A stretch of DNA of 64,000 nucleotides from Polytrichum commune (Eukaryota > Streptophyta > Polytrichopsida > Polytrichales > Polytrichaceae), in assembly GCA_950295325.1 (NCBI GenBank), contig OX485805.1, positions 17,659,501 through 17,723,500 of the forward strand, read 5' to 3'. This document shows positions 46,641 through 61,300 of this stretch, in pieces. A program made the position numbers and the translations under genes. Within the stretch, counting starts at the first letter, position 1, and every line of letters starts with the position of its first letter. The notes below the pieces were generated by a model, which was not told where the DNA came from, ran no database searches, and saw only the letters and a list, made by a program, of their open reading frames with translations.

Positions 46641-48616
46641 TCAGGCGTGGGGCCCGCCAAATAATACTTGAAACCCTAACCCTAAGAGATAGGGGCAGCC
46701 CCACCACTCGCGTGGAACGAAGGCAGGTCACGGATGCCCAGGGCACAAGGAAGAGGGCATCTTTCGTGGGAATCTGTGCAGCTTCCATCGCCGATTCGCC
46801 ATGCCTCCGCTCCAGGCACAGGTCCCGTTGCCCGCGGATGCTCTTCCCGCCTCGTTGCTAGGGGAATAGCGCCTCGCTGGCTCGAATTTGGTGGTTTTTG
46901 GAGCAAGATCGGAGCTCCTGGGGTTAAGTTACCGAACAACGTCATGTATGCATTGATGTCGGTGGTGTTGTTGCGGGAATGACGTGTTGTCAGCAGCAGC
47001 AGCGTCAGACCTCCGAGGCGGGCAGGCGTGTCGGTGGTCATCGTAGAGTAAATCGACAGCAATCTCGTCGCGGAGGATTCAGAGTCGAAGCGGGGTTATG
47101 AGTTTGAGGAAACATTATCGCAATTTCTGGATGGGGATCACTAGGAGGTGGTTGTTGTCGTTGGCTGAGCTTGCCGGTGCCATCTGGTGCAGAGGCAGTT
47201 AGACTTGGTGAGGATTGGGAATTCCTGGGGGAATTGCAAAGAAAAGTGTCCCAAGGATGATGTCTCCAGGATGACACAGCATGGCAAGGTGATTCTGGTC
47301 CATGTTGGGGGCAGCAATCACATCACGGCAGAAATATTATATTTGATCTGTCTAACGCAACTGGAGTTAGCTTTATTCACATAGAGAGTGTAGATCCAGC
47401 TTGGGTTGTGTACTCTTGCCTTGCAATCTTCGAGGATTTCAATGGTGTTTCACGAATTTGGCCAATCACTGCTAATTATGGTTTAGTCCTGAAGCTCAAC
47501 GGGCTTTGCTGGCTCTTTGGGCCACGACGAGGGGCTATAGGCTGAATTTGCAGAGTGTGGATCGAGCTTTTGTCAAGGAACTCATGATTTTATTCAGAAA
47601 CATCAAGCAAGCTGTTATTTAACATGAGGGTGTGGACCAGGATTCTGAAAAGCCATCAGAATTTGGAACCTCACGGGATTGATGTATGTCTGCCTTTTCT
47701 AAAATCATTGAGCAAGATTCACTTGTTTTTTGACACCACGATCCTCGAAGCTTGAATCTCGAAACTCACAAACTGTGTTTGAATCGCACAAAATTTCTGC
47801 TTGAATCCGAGTGGGAGACAATCCTTCGGTAAATGTAGGAAACAATTGGTCTTTAATGGTTACGAAGTGCTGAGTGTCAGACAAGTGGGAGACATGCAGA
47901 GCTCAACTGTATCTGAAACGAGAACGAACAGTACCAGCTTAGTAATGCTATATTGCTGAGGTAGATTGGAAAGGATTCGGTCTGTGACTTCTAGTTTATT
48001 ACTGATAAGGGAGGTGACTTGGAAGTGAATCACAGTTCTTCTGGTGCATCCTGATTCTTAACGTTCAAGCCCATGTCCTGAGTGTATAATTAGAATATAA
48101 ACCAGAAAGTTTTTGAGAGCTTTGTTCTATTATATGTCTGGCAAATTCTAAATATGATATCATATACAATATATCATTCGTTCCGCAGTGTTTGTGTGCA
48201 TTTCCTGATTGATTGGTATCTTTTTGTGTGCAGGAGTTGCAAATACATTATGGAAGGGGAGCTCACACTCAATATGCTTCAAAGTTCTATTTGCATGCAG
48301 TGACCGAGGCTCTTCAATTTCTGCAGGGTCATTCTGTACAGGTTGGGAGAACGTGGTTATATTTTTTATTTTTTGAAATGTCGTTTTTCCCCCCTGAACT
48401 TGGATTTCTTACGTATCCACATGGAAGAAAGAAGAAATGGAGAGGTTGATGGTCTTTGTAAGTTGTATAGGACCTCTGTGACCCACTAGAACAATCCCGA
48501 TCAAAGGAAATTGAAAGTAGTTGTAATGTACAAATGAGGTTTTATTCAAGCATTCTTTGACTTGGACCTTGTATACGACAAAGTAATCAAACTGGTGACC
48601 TGCTGGATGTGTGCAG
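46641..48616 (+). promoter_or_regulatory. Probable URT1 promoter and 5' untranslated region
   Basis: GC content rises at about 46640-47250, as at a plant transcription start. An upstream ORF of 22 codons (MPPLQAQVPLPADALPASLL) starts at 46801. The acceptor GTGTGCAG just before 48617 implies a leader intron. I could not locate its donor. Confidence 0.4.
48234..48341 (+). other. Orphan exon-like segment
   Basis: 108 bp bounded by TGTGTGCAG and a GT donor, open for 36 codons (ELQIHYGRGAHTQYASKFYL, then HAVTEALQFLQ). It joins neither the URT1 frame nor another visible exon. It may be a leader exon, an alternative first exon, or a relic of another gene. Confidence 0.35.
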
Positions 48617-48626
48617 ACCATCATCC

Positions 48627-51600
48627 ATGAACCCCTCCCCGTCATACCATCCCCCACCCTCATTGGTGGGCACGTCCTCTTTCACCCCTTCCCCTCCACT
48701 TTCACAATCCAATCTGGGAGTGATTGGGGAGCCCTCTGCCCGCCACCATGGAATTGAACCAAACGGAGAGTTCCTTCTACAGCTCCTGCAGGGTGGGGGA
48801 AGAGTTGGGCAGCACAATTCAACTGGTGACCGAGTGGGTGAATGGCCATCTAGTTTGGAAGAGCTCCCCCTCTCGCTTGGAGTTGAAGATTTTTCCACTT
48901 GGCAGATTCGAGATCCAGCAGTAGCTGCCCTGGGACCCAGCCATCCATTCCATGCAGTGGAGGCACCTAATCAGCTCTTGCAGCCAAACCCGTTGTTCAT
49001 GCCACCACAATATGCAAGTTTGCAGGGCGGTGGAGCATGGTCTTCACAGCAGCAGCAGCATCAGTTCTTCCCGCCGTCCATTGATCATCGTGACTTTGGA
49101 GGATTGCATCCAAGAGGTTCTCATCAGGTTGGGTCGAGTCAGTTCCCAGCATATCCACTTGCACAATCCCTGGAACAGGCAACACATAGAGTTGATAATC
49201 CTATCTTGGATTTCTCCAGGCGACCTGATGCACCCTGGCTCCCTCCTCCTCATGTACGACAAGGAATTAATGATAGTCCCCCAAATGCACATACTTGGGG
49301 TGGCTCGATGCAGGGGAATGTTTTAAAAACGCCCCTACCTCCCCCTCTTCCACCTCTACCAACTCCTCCTCCGCAGCAATTCTTTGGGGATGGCAAAGAG
49401 TTATTGCAGCTTTTGTTAGGTGGAGGCTCTCAAAACTTGGGATCTCACAAGCTCCAGAAATCATCTGTGAAGAATGCACAGGGTGTGGTTATTGATGCAG
49501 GTTCTGCAGAAGATATTATAGGGGAAGGGCTTACAGGGGGTGCCCAAGTTGTGTTACCTAGGACACAAGTACATGGTCCAATTGGGCCCCCCAAACGTGT
49601 TGAGGCCTCTCAGCCGGAACAATATCCTGCAGGAGCCGAGTATCTACTTGGTAAGCTCTGGGCAGCTCCTAATGCTACAGCAAATGGGTACCCTGAATCC
49701 AGCAGAATCTTAAAACCTGGTCTTACACTTGGGCAGGAAGACTGTTCACGTGATATTTCTCATGGCGGAATACACATGAAGGAGAGCTTGACGTCATTAT
49801 TTGAGGCTTCAGAAGTACAGCAGCAGAGAACATATGATTTTTTTGCAGAGCAGTCAAAACCTATTGTGAAAAAACCACCAGGATTTACCACTGATCAGGA
49901 CCGATTAAGTGGCCTCCCTCTCGAGTCAACTATTTTCTCTTCCCCTGTCAAGGTGTTGCCACAGAAAGGAGATGTTTTGGGAGGGAGGGATGGAGCAATA
50001 TTGAGCACTTGGGATGGTTTTCAGGAAAGACCAAGTGACATAAAACCAGAGCATCAACTTAGGCCTACTGATGACAAAGGTGAACCTCTGCAGCTTGGTA
50101 GATAGCCTGTATCTGGAGGTCCGGCTTCAGTCTAGATTGGTAATGGGCAGTGAAGTCCCTCTGTTCTCATTGAGTTAGGCAAGGACACCATTGTTGCAAA
50201 CAAGATATATCTTCCAATATGTAACATAGGATTGTGTGAGTATATTTTCAAGATATTTGCTTGATTTGTCACCAGAAAGAGTTCAGCTTGGGGATGGTTA
50301 ATGCGGTTCATATGTGGATGTTTGAAATTTTCAAAAAAATCTAGCCCATATTCTTTTATTGTTGTATTGCAGCATTCCACCAGTTTCAACGACATTCCAC
50401 CAGTCTCAATGGCCCAGCGAGAAATAGAGAGGAAAGTTATCAGGCTATGTCTATCACCACAGGTTCAGTTAAGGATAATATGGCCACCACAGACTTTTCT
50501 GGTGCTTCAAAAGAAAATGAGACCGGTATTTCACGAGAATATGCTCGAATGGGGGGTAGAGGGAGTGGTCGGCGTGGTGCTTCTGGGAGAGGGGAAATTG
50601 GTCGTTCTGGAGGCCGAATGGTTACTGGACAGTGGGTAGCTGTGCAAGATGTGCAAAGAGAGCGGGACAATGCAAGAGATGTCATCACCACCCGAAGTCT
50701 TCTAGATACTGTAGATGTCTCAGCAGATCAAGGTGCCTCATACCTAATGAAGGTGAATTCCACTGGTTCTATCTCAACTACACTGGCAGGCAAATCACCT
50801 CCCCCAAGGAAGGAGGATTCACCAACATCCTTGAAGGATGCTGGGAGTGGAGGAAAATCAAAAGAAGATAGCAAACGTCGAAGAGGGCAAACGCAAGAGT
50901 GGAGGATGAAGCAACCCTCGCCTCCTCAGAGCAAGTCCTCAGAAACACTGGCTACACTAGATTCTCCTTCTCAGCAACACATGCACTCTGCAGGAATTCT
51001 TCCTCTTGCTTCACAGGTACATGAACATCATTTGCACATTATCAGGTAGCTGCGTATTTATGTGATTACACTCTTTGGCACACGTGTCTGTCCTTGCAAT
51101 TTCATCATTGGCATATGCGGTTCTTATTTTGACATTTTTGAGATAAGTCCACTGATGATCCTAGAACCAAAGTTCTCCACTCAAGCATTTCAATGAATGG
51201 ATACTTGAAGGAAATCATTACACATTGAAACTGAAGAGGTCTTTTTAGACATCTTTAAGGGCAAGAGTTTGATGAACTTGAGCACCTGATGTCAATGCTG
51301 AATTTTCTCTTTGGGTGGTATTGGGTTAGTGTTTGGTATGCAGATTATGCTCAAAACCTAGGATGGGATGGGTAGAATGTAGTGGGTAATTTAGCCGAGA
51401 GCTGCACATTTGTATCTTGCAAGTTGTAACTTTCCAAATTTTGTCAACATTTGTAAATCATCTTGTCAAAATGTTTTGGTTTAGGGTTCTCCATGGGAGC
51501 CTAAAATATGATGTTCAATGTGCAGGTAGATCATCCTGGTTTACCTTCCAATATGGTGCAACACTCAGTGCCAGGTTCTGCCATGGATGAATCAAAGCAG

Positions 51601-54600
51601 GAGTTACACCATCGCTTATATGAGGGGGTTGGCAATGAAGGTAGAGAGAGGTCTGGACGATATAGTATAGATGTCCAGGGCCATGTGCGTCCAGCGTGGG
51701 AAGAAGGCCTTAGCAGAGAAGAAGAGGAAGATTTCATACGAGAATTTTCTTATGCAAAACTTTTGGATGAATCTGACCAGTTGTCTGTGACACCTCCCCA
51801 CCACACAAGCCTTGCTGCTTGTTTAGCTCGTGAGGTACCTGGAATTTGTTATTTACGTTTCTAGCAACTCAATTATGTTGGGATTTTCTTCTATTACAAG
51901 TTTGAAAGAGAATTATTAAGCTGTTGTTGGTCTTGTACTTGTTGGCATTAATTACAAAGTCACCATTTTGAATGAGACAGGCGGTAACATGCTGCACTGT
52001 ATATTTCTTCATCCAGTTCAAAAGGTTTCCAAACTTTTTACTAATTGCAAACCTTACAACAAGGACAAAGGTGGAACTGTGCTTTGATTTCTGGATTGCT
52101 ATTGGCCTCACAGGAGGCCGAATCTGAAGGGAGGCATGAGAATCTACGGGATTCACGAGAAGTTCGTCGACCCCACCAGCAGCAGCGCACAATTCCCTCC
52201 AGTGGTATGAGAGGAGATGTGCAGCGGCCTGATTTGGCAACTTTCACCCCACAGCTCCTGACAATTTACAAGGTAGAAGAATGTTGTGTACTAGTTGAGG
52301 TTAGATGTTCCATAGTAATATTCATTTCTTATGGTATCTAATAGTTGTGTGACATAGTTGTTCTACAAATTTTGGTTGCTGTACTGAATTTTCTGTCTCT
52401 TTCTTTGCTGTAATCAGTTATTCTTTGTGTAGGGACTGATACCTTCACATGAAGAAGTTCAAAAGCGACGCAAGTTTCTTGGCCATCTGGATAGTCTTGT
52501 CTCCCATGATTGGGCAGGTGCCAGGCTGTTCTTGTATGGTTCATGCGCAAACGATTTTGGCGTGTGCAACAGTGACATAGATATCTGTCTGTCAGTTGAT
52601 GAACAGTTGCCCAAGGCTGAGCTTGTCATGAAGATGGCGGGTATCCTGCGCTCTGCCAACATGCAGAATGTACAGGTAGTAAACTACCTCTGAAAATAGA
52701 CACATTATGTGTGCACAGATACACATAAGAGCTTTTGATTGCAGGTCTAGCCTGGATCTCTTTGTGCCCTAAGTCTTACTTAAATCTGGCTACAATATTA
52801 TCAATGTCTCTGTGAGTCGTTCTAAGTGTCCACCTCATTGATGTGATGAGATTTTGCAGGTAAGAGACTGGACGTGACTTTCAGGATTATGGGAATGACT
52901 AGATTCTTAATACAATCTTGGTTTATATAGAAATATAAGATTTTCTGTATTGGGTAAATGTAGCTGGTACCTGTTAAATTATTGTGCACTGGCGCTAAAG
53001 TTGCTGAGCTTGTTGACAGGCATTGACTCATGCTCGAGTGCCAATTGTGAAGTTCACGGATCCAGAATCAGGAATAAATTGTGACATATGTGTGAACAAC
53101 ATGCTGGCTGTGGCAAACTCCAAGTTGCTTCACGACTATTCTCAAGTTGATCCTCGCTTGCGCCAGCTGGCTTTCCTGGTGAAGCACTGGGCAAAACAAC
53201 GCCAAGTTAATGAGACTTATCGTGGCACTCTCTCAAGCTATGCGTAAGTCTCTTCTTACATGAGGTCTTGTTAGCCATCAACTTAAAGAGCAGTATTGCA
53301 AAGGTGCTGAAGAGCTGAGTTCATCACTAAGCAATGTGTAATTTCATAAGAATAAGACTTCCCATGTGTTTGAAGTGTTCCTTGGTGCATTTTCATAGCA
53401 CTATCAAAACTTAGTCAGACAAAGTCCTTGGTCCAACGAAATGTGGAAGGTCCTTCCCACATTACATTTCTTTTATGGTATTCCAGTTATAATTTTGAAC
53501 GTTGCTTTTACACAATTTCTTTGTGTGGGATGAACAGCTATGTGTTGATGTGCATCCATTTTCTCCAGCAGCGTAAACCACCCATTCTCCCCTGTTTACA
53601 GGTGTGATATTCTCAGACCATGACTATTGTATGCGTGTTGATTCTCGAATTACTAACAAGTGAATTCAAATAATAAATGGATACCTTGTGCAGAGTTTAA
53701 AGGGGATAGAATTGGAACCCCTTGAAATTTATTTTAGAATGCTCAGAGCCAATGACCTGTGTTTTAAACTGTAAGATAAGGAGCAGTCAGTAAGATCAAT
53801 TTATTCTATAGTTTAACAGATGCCTTTTGAAGATTTGTCCAGTGCAAATTATATTGTTGATTTGTCCAGAACATACACAGATGAGAAAGGGGGCCTTAAT
53901 TGACTTGAAACATGAATCATGGTTTTAACACATTCTGGTTGTTGTTGGAATTGATAGATATAATTTGTGATTTGTTCAGGATATGCCACCAACCTATCAG
54001 GTCATTGTGGGAAAAATCAAGTGTGCTTACTTTGATAAGGTGGACGAGCTCAAAGATTTTGGTGCACGCAACAAGGAGCCAGTTGGAGAGCTTCTTACAG
54101 CTTTCTTTGATTACTGGGCTAATCACCATGACTACAAGCACTCTGTCATCTCGGTTCGCACTGGAGGTATCCTCAGGTAGGGCTGGATTACAATCAACTT
54201 ATTCTGCTCTGGTTTTGTGTCCACTTATCAAATCATTCTCGACAGCATAGTTATCTCATTGAAGGCTAATAATTGAGAAGAACAAATTAATAACTACTTT
54301 CAGAGAAAAAATATGACAAGTAGCACAATATCCTGAGAGAACATAGCTCCTTTGGAACCTTTACATACTGTGACTTGTTTCAGGGTTTCTTCGATGCATT
54401 TTGCATATCTTGAGGGGGCCAATGTTTTCATTGTTTGTCGGGCTTGTCTTGGGAGGACAAACCAGAAAAGCTTGCCAGAGGCATTTAAGCTGACCTTGTA
54501 TGCTTTAGGTAATACATGAGAAAACTTGAGATGGATATGTGAAGGCAATTTTCTCATGATGTGTCCATAACTAAATTATGTGTTGACGTTGTCTCAAGGC

Positions 54601-54898
54601 TTTTAATGTTTAGTTTATTTGCTGTTAGGTTGATCTCCTTGTAGGTATCTGACCTAAAGTATACTTTGGGTGTTCCAGCAAGGATGAGAAAGACTGGACT
54701 CGACGCATTGGTAATGAACGCCACCTCATCTGCATTGAGGATCCATTTGAAGTAACTCACGACCTGGGGCGAGTTGTAGACCGACATAGTATTTGTGTGC
54801 TGCGGGATGAGTTCCACCGAGCCGCAAAAATTCTGCAGCAGGATCCTAACCCGGCGACAGCTCTTTTCGAACCCTTCATCCGCAAGAAGGTTCAATAG
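48627..54898 (+). CDS. URT1: UTP:RNA uridylyltransferase 1
   Basis: Adds uridines to oligoadenylated mRNA tails in the cytoplasm, limiting deadenylation and marking transcripts for decay. Exons, all phase-compatible: 48627-50097, 50373-51016, 51526-51834, 52114-52272, 52433-52675, 53020-53243, 53538-53601, 53980-54176, 54679-54898 (stop TAG); about 1,176 residues. The first 800 are disordered: [12 protein letters not shown] near the start, proline runs, Gly/Arg-rich [15 protein letters not shown]. Catalytic core: YGSCANDFG with SDIDIC (two metal-binding Asp), INCDIC (third Asp), [20 protein letters not shown], then [13 protein letters not shown] and HDLGRVVD, the nucleotide-recognition segment. 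These match Arabidopsis URT1 almost block for block from memory, but that protein is only about 760 long; the extra length is N-terminal. ATG 48627 follows an acceptor; 48609 in the same frame is possible only without splicing. Confidence 0.95.
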
Positions 54899-57800
54899 CC
54901 AATTTGCTCTCTCTAAAAACTTAAAATATGGGAATTCAGGAAGAGGAACTGTCCGGGTACTGGAAATGAGATAATATTGCTCAAACTTGTCAGTCCCCGT
55001 TCTGAAAGGAAAGTTGATAGTTGTACTCATTTCTGGAAAGAGCTGAAAATGTGATTTCAGGTTGCCAAAGTGGGGTTAACTTGGCAATCTGGAAACGAGG
55101 ATTGTGAAGACAAGGATTTTTATTTTTATTGGGATTATAGGGCCCATTATATGGATCTGTGTAACTTTGTAAATAGCTATCAAAATCCTGATTGTAGTCC
55201 ACCCCATCTTCAACCGAGATGCACTTTCATGATATGATTACACAGAATAGGAACCCCCACCTTGTGGTACCAGCCTTATTTTTCTAATTATAGGTAGTCG
55301 TCAATCTGATGACACAAGATGAATACTATTCTGATTATACACCACGAATTTACAGATGGCCGTACCACTTTTGGACTGTTGCATACCTGAGGATTTACTC
55401 ATAAAGGTCTCAGAGTTTGGTCAAATTGTATGATGTAGTAGTCTTTACATCCATTCATTCAAGTGCTGGATTGAAGTATTGAGCCTTGTAGACCTTTTTT
55501 CAAGAGTTGATATCAGCAGCTGCCACTTCCAAATGCATTGGAATGTTACTTTTGTATATGAGAGCTATCTATTGCTGATGATGACAACTCTGGAATTGTG
55601 ATGAAATATTTTCATCCGAGTAAAAAGTCCACAGATGAATGTGGAGAAAGATTTTTGAAAGGAAGACTGTAGAATGATGGCTAGTAAGGGCATGAATTTC
55701 TAAATTTTAATGAATTTGAAGAATGCCATTGTCATTTGAAGAAATGCCTATGAAAAAATTCCATGCTTGTGAGTGCTTTGAAGGTGTTGCTTGAAACTAG
55801 ATAGTCTTATCTGGGTCTCGGATTGGAGGGAGTTTTACTAAGAATGAAATTAAATTATTTTAAAAGTCCAGGTAGCCAAAAGTTGCATAGGACTAGGACT
55901 ATATCGAGATGGTGGTCTCCATGATATACCAACTATCATAACTTTAATTGTCCAATTGGAAGAAAGCCTAGTACTACATTTTGACATAGGGAAGGAAACT
56001 TATCTCTAGTGAAATTGTAGAGGGGACACTCCATACCATAATGTGTCTCATTTTCAGCTACATTGTAAGAGCAAAAGTGATGTACACAAGATTGATTATA
56101 TAGAATTCACCTTAACCTAAGATTGAATTTTAATTAACAATAAACTTTTAAAGTTCAAATCTTGGTTCTTTCTCAAGTGAAGTAAATGTAACTTTTTGCA
56201 CAATATTGCTAAGTTTCACTTACGACTTACCCTACATATGAGAATAATAAGCCAAGAAATGATTAACTGGAAATAAAAAATTAATGATTCTCAAAAAATG
56301 ACACCTCCAATATTACCGCCACAGCAAGGTCCCCATGGAACACTGGCATCTCTTTTAGAAAGGATGGGGGATGATGAGGCTTACAAAATGTTATGTTTGT
56401 AAGGAAGCCCCAAAATTCTTCACATCAGCATGAATTTCAAGTTAAGATGTTGACAAGTGTTCGTGCCTCACAGTGTCCTCCACTGAAAAGCAATTTTGTC
56501 ACAATAACAAGAGTTCATGTGTACCCTATATCAGCCCACCTCACCCTGGCAACAGTACAGATATCTTCCCAAAGACATACCTTTGAACATTCTACACCTA
56601 ATCAGTTCGATCACAGTACAGATGCTTACAACAGTTATATCCAGCATGTGCCCATATATAGGGCTCCTCGAACAAAGTGTATGATGGTAAGCACAACACT
56701 TATAATACAGGTTTGTGTAGTTAAGATGGATATATTCTGAATTCTGAAAGCGTTGCTCATAATTTTTCGTTCTCTATTATACATGTACATTTCAGAAGTT
56801 GAGTATGTACAAATTAGAAAGTGTTTCAAATGGTGTTTGAAAGGCATGTTTTCCTTCTATTGTGGGTCCACAAAAGAATGCATATATGTAGACAGTTCTG
56901 CCATTTCCTTCCATCGCAATACTACCCACCAGAATAGTTAGGCAAGCCTCACTGCTCAGCTCTATCTGGATATAGTATGATAACTCTAGAACTAGTAAGA
57001 CTTCATTAATAATCAAATTAACACTTCATACAGTAAACTATCGTTGAAATAATAATAAAAGGAAAGTTGTATTGTTTAAAATAATATTAAAAGAAACACG
57101 AAATGGAACATCAATTTATTATGTATGCAGCTCAATGTAATCAAGTATATTGTGATCTACAAACTAATGTATGACACACAATCCTGTACAAACGAACATT
57201 ACCATGATACATTTGTAATTTCGGTTTGAAAAACAGTGTAGCTGATATTTCCTCAATGGACATGCGTAATAAGGCAAGGATGCCCCCAAAAACGGCAATG
57301 GCAGAGCAATTATTCTCTTACTCAAGGGAAATTATGTTTTGGGGATTGATGTTATTGTTGGTTTTCCTACCAGAAGAAACGATATTGGGTTTTAAGTTAA
57401 GATAGCTGAATGGCACAGGAAGCAGAAGCTTATACCGGAGAAAATATCATGTGCCAAGACCTTGTCTTCAAAAATACAACCTTCCAGGAGTCAAGCTGCT
57501 CAGATCAGCTGAATACGTCCTACAGAACATTTACCTTGTCAAATTTGCAAATTCCAACTATCTAGTCATTTTCAGCAACAATTTTATGTGCTATGAAACA
57601 CCAGAAATTTTGCCTCAGTAGAGTACTTCAATACAAGGAAGAAAAACCAACCATTTTTAATCCGTAATGATCCAACACTCTTAACTAATTTTACTATTCA
57701 AAACCAAACATCAGATTGAAAGTGAAACGTACTGAAGGTTAGAAATCATTAAAATTCCAAATTTGCTAAAAAGAGGAATTGTACACCCAAAATGTTTCCA

Positions 57801-58358
57801 TTGAATTTGACATTAAACCTAGATACAAGGCCAGAAAAGCGCAAACAACTACCTGGAAGGTCTGAAGCCTTCACAAATTAGAGTGTCACAAACCAAAACA
57901 GTAATAGCTGCACCCTGACAACTCAACAATTCAGGACTCAGGAATTTGCTGAATGTTCTCTGATCAATAACCCAACTCAGATGTTGGGAGGAGTGTGATT
58001 GTACTATCTTGAATCCTGCAAAGAATAAACTCTCATGGCAGAAATTAACTCTACCTCGAGAGACTACTAGTGACATAAAGACGCAAGAGATTTATGAAGC
58101 CAATAATATCACATGGGCATGTGAGACTATCTCTTTCTCTCTGGCAAGTGTATATCTAAATTCTGTTGACGTTGATTGATTGATCCTTTTCTACAGGATG
58201 TTTGGCCTGTTTCTGGCATGGCTCAAACACTTTAAGAGATGCAGCCATTCTGGCTTCAGGGGAGGAAATGGTATGTCAATAATACCCAGGAAGAATTTTG
58301 CAACCAGGACTTTGTAACACAACATACAGAGAGAAGCTGGTTCGTGGTGAGCAAGCTG
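54899..58358. other. Intergenic between URT1 and ARG1 3' ends
   Basis: The two genes converge here. URT1 3' untranslated sequence probably covers the first few hundred bases. A 34-codon ORF on the plus strand (56298-56402, MTPPILPPQQGPHGTLASLL) looks coding-like but has no partner exon. Nothing else recognised. Confidence 0.45.
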
Positions 58359-61300
58359 TTATTTGCCAGCCGACCCAACACTCGACTTGAAATTTAGACT
58401 GAACCACTTCTTTTTGTTAGCTTTTTCATTAGCTGACTCCTCCGTAGTAGGTGACCCTCCCTCATCCATAGTGGCCGCAGAGTCTTCGCTAACACCCCTC
58501 ACATTCCCACTGCTACTTACTTTCTTCGGAGTTACAGGCACAGAGGTGAAAGACTCTTGGATCTTATCCCGAGATTTGAGGAGTTCGTCCACCTGTAAGC
58601 GTCAACAAGACAAAGATGTAATTCTCATTTCAGATTGTAAACCAGATTTATTTTCAGTACATGATGCAAGTCCTTTCACTTTACTTTGGTGAATCTCAAC
58701 TTCACTAGATCAATTGTTCAAGAGCCCCTAAAAGGGTTTATTCAATTTATCAGGTTGCACGTCCCAGACACTACTGATGTTACTCCTCAGATACACAAAT
58801 TAGTTGTTTCTCTCTGTCATCTCAAGTTGATGCAACTTCTCAAAATTCAAAACATCCAAATGAAGCTTGGCATGCACAAACACCAACCCTGGACATACCC
58901 CTTGTTTCTCCTGGGCATATTTGCTGGTTACTGCTGTAAATCTTGCCAAAGCCTGTACATTCACAAAGTTTTGCAATAAACACAATTAGCTGGATCAGTA
59001 CTCCATCAACATTGAAGTTCATTGAAGGATGTGCCATCAAGAAGTTGAATATTAGAAACATCTTTAGAAAGCATTCTTTATGTGATTAGCAGGTCAGATA
59101 CAATGCACAGCAATATTCTGGTCATTCTACAGGAAGTCGTGCTTGAAATTTTCTTGTTTCTCGAAGTTGTACAGGATATACCTCACGATATTCGGACTCA
59201 AATTGCCGAAGCTCATTGCGCTTTGCTAGAATTTGGGCCTCGACTTCTTTAAGCCTCACTGCTGTCTCCAAGTACGTTTCAGCACAGATTGCCTCAATTG
59301 AGTAGCTGGCACTCTTGAAAAAATTGTCACCTTCACAAATTCAATAAACCACACAGAAGTATATACAAATATATTAGTGAATTCGATATGAAAAATAATG
59401 GCTGCTAACAACACAAAAATTGTACACAAGCAAGAACTTTGAAGAGCCTATGAATAGATATTTTACACCCTCGATGTAGATCTATTCTCCATCTGAAGTA
59501 ATTCCAGATGCTCCTTGCTTGTCACTTCGAGCACATAGAATTTAGACCCGCAAGTATGTCAACTCACCATATACAGCAAAAATATGAGTGCCCGCCTTCA
59601 GCTCTGACATCTCACAAGGTTGAAGTCCCTCCAACCTCTTGAAGAATGCAGCATCTGGATCTTTTGCAATTGCTAGCTGCACATTAAAACAAACAGAGAT
59701 TGATACAGGATGCTACAAGGCATAAATGTGAACAATTTCAACGAAAAAAGTTCTATAGCACATGAAAGGATTATAAAATATTATTACAGATCTGTACAAT
59801 GCCTTATAATTTAACTGATCTCAGATAGATCTTGGAGTCATGCCCCTTGGGCTCCGCAGGAAATTGAATAGCACATTTCAAATCTCCAAAGTAACAGTAA
59901 TATATTCGGAAATTACGAATGCTCCCATTAGAATATTCAAGAAATATCATCAATATTGCTGAGAACCAATCACATCAAGACCAAGCAAAGCAGGTAAAAT
60001 TTGAAGGTGAACAAAATGAATGTGGAAAACAACAAGTTTTCAAAAGATTTAATGAAATAGATAAAATTGTCAAAGCAACTCAGACCCAAAATCACTTCCA
60101 GAAACCTATCCAAACAAACATATTATTCAAGATAGCACAGCTAGCAGCAATTCTTAAAAGGAGTAAGATAATAAGTCTAGGCAACCAACCGCATTGACTG
60201 TCGGATCCAGGCGATAGACTTGAAAATGTAGGAAATACATGCCAGCAGATGTAACCTTCCCAGTTTTCACACTGTCTTCCTGCAACTCAAGGTAAAAATA
60301 AGATCACATAAAAATGTTGTAAGCAAACATTAATTTGCATATCTCTGTACAGCCATTGACAGGAACAATCCAGATGTACTAAACTAGTCTACAATGAATA
60401 TTTCAGTAAGTGCAAATTATAAGCTTTATCACCATGAACCACTGATCTGAATGTATATAGAAATTAGGCTTTTTGGTTTCCATCCTAGTTGGATAGAGTA
60501 GATTGTTCAAGACTTGTAACTTGAATAACAAAGAAGAATTCAGAAATTTTGAGACAGCATACCTGTAATGCTAAACCCAGTCCACCATTTTCTTCTTGCT
60601 CAAAATACAGTAGCTGTATTAACAGCACAGTACAAGACATTAGCACACATTCTGCAAACAAGTATCACATCTGCAATGAAGTTATTCCATGATAAAACAC
60701 CACTAAATATTTGGAATGGAATGACAACACCATCAGTGTAGACAACTTTCGGGCTTAAAAATACAGGCTTAAAAAAGTGACCATATTGTTATCGAAAAAT
60801 TGTCTTGCATCACATTGGACCCACAGTTAAAATTTGGACTTCTGCTACATACACCCAAGCTAATAGGAGGAGTTCAGAGACACAAACACCTCCAAAATAA
60901 TCCAGAAGTGGGACAATATGATGATGAGTACCATGGGTCAAATCCCCACTTTCTAGTAACCCTATTCACAAAAATCAACTCCCATGTACTACTTTGGGGA
61001 CTCAGAGTATGAATATAACAAATTCTGGACTAAATATAACCACCAGGAACCTTGATATTTATCTTTGGGTCAATTGATAATTGATAATTATTAGAAAGTG
61101 GGAGCTGCACATACTTTGAATTTGCTTTGAACTGGTGATACAACACGGATAACAACCCCTGCTTCTGCTTGTGCTTCCGAGATGGTTATGCCAAAAAAGT
61201 GCGCCCCTTGCTTCTCCACCTATCACACAAAGAGGGAACAACCATTGAAGTATTCGTAAGATTAACAATTTATAACAGCAATTCCGGCACTTCTATGGAC

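Noticed and set aside
49295-50700. Several alternate-frame ORFs across URT1 exons
   Set aside because: Shadows of the proline- and serine-rich first exons; they lack similarity and splice logic, whereas the chosen frame continues into the catalytic exons.
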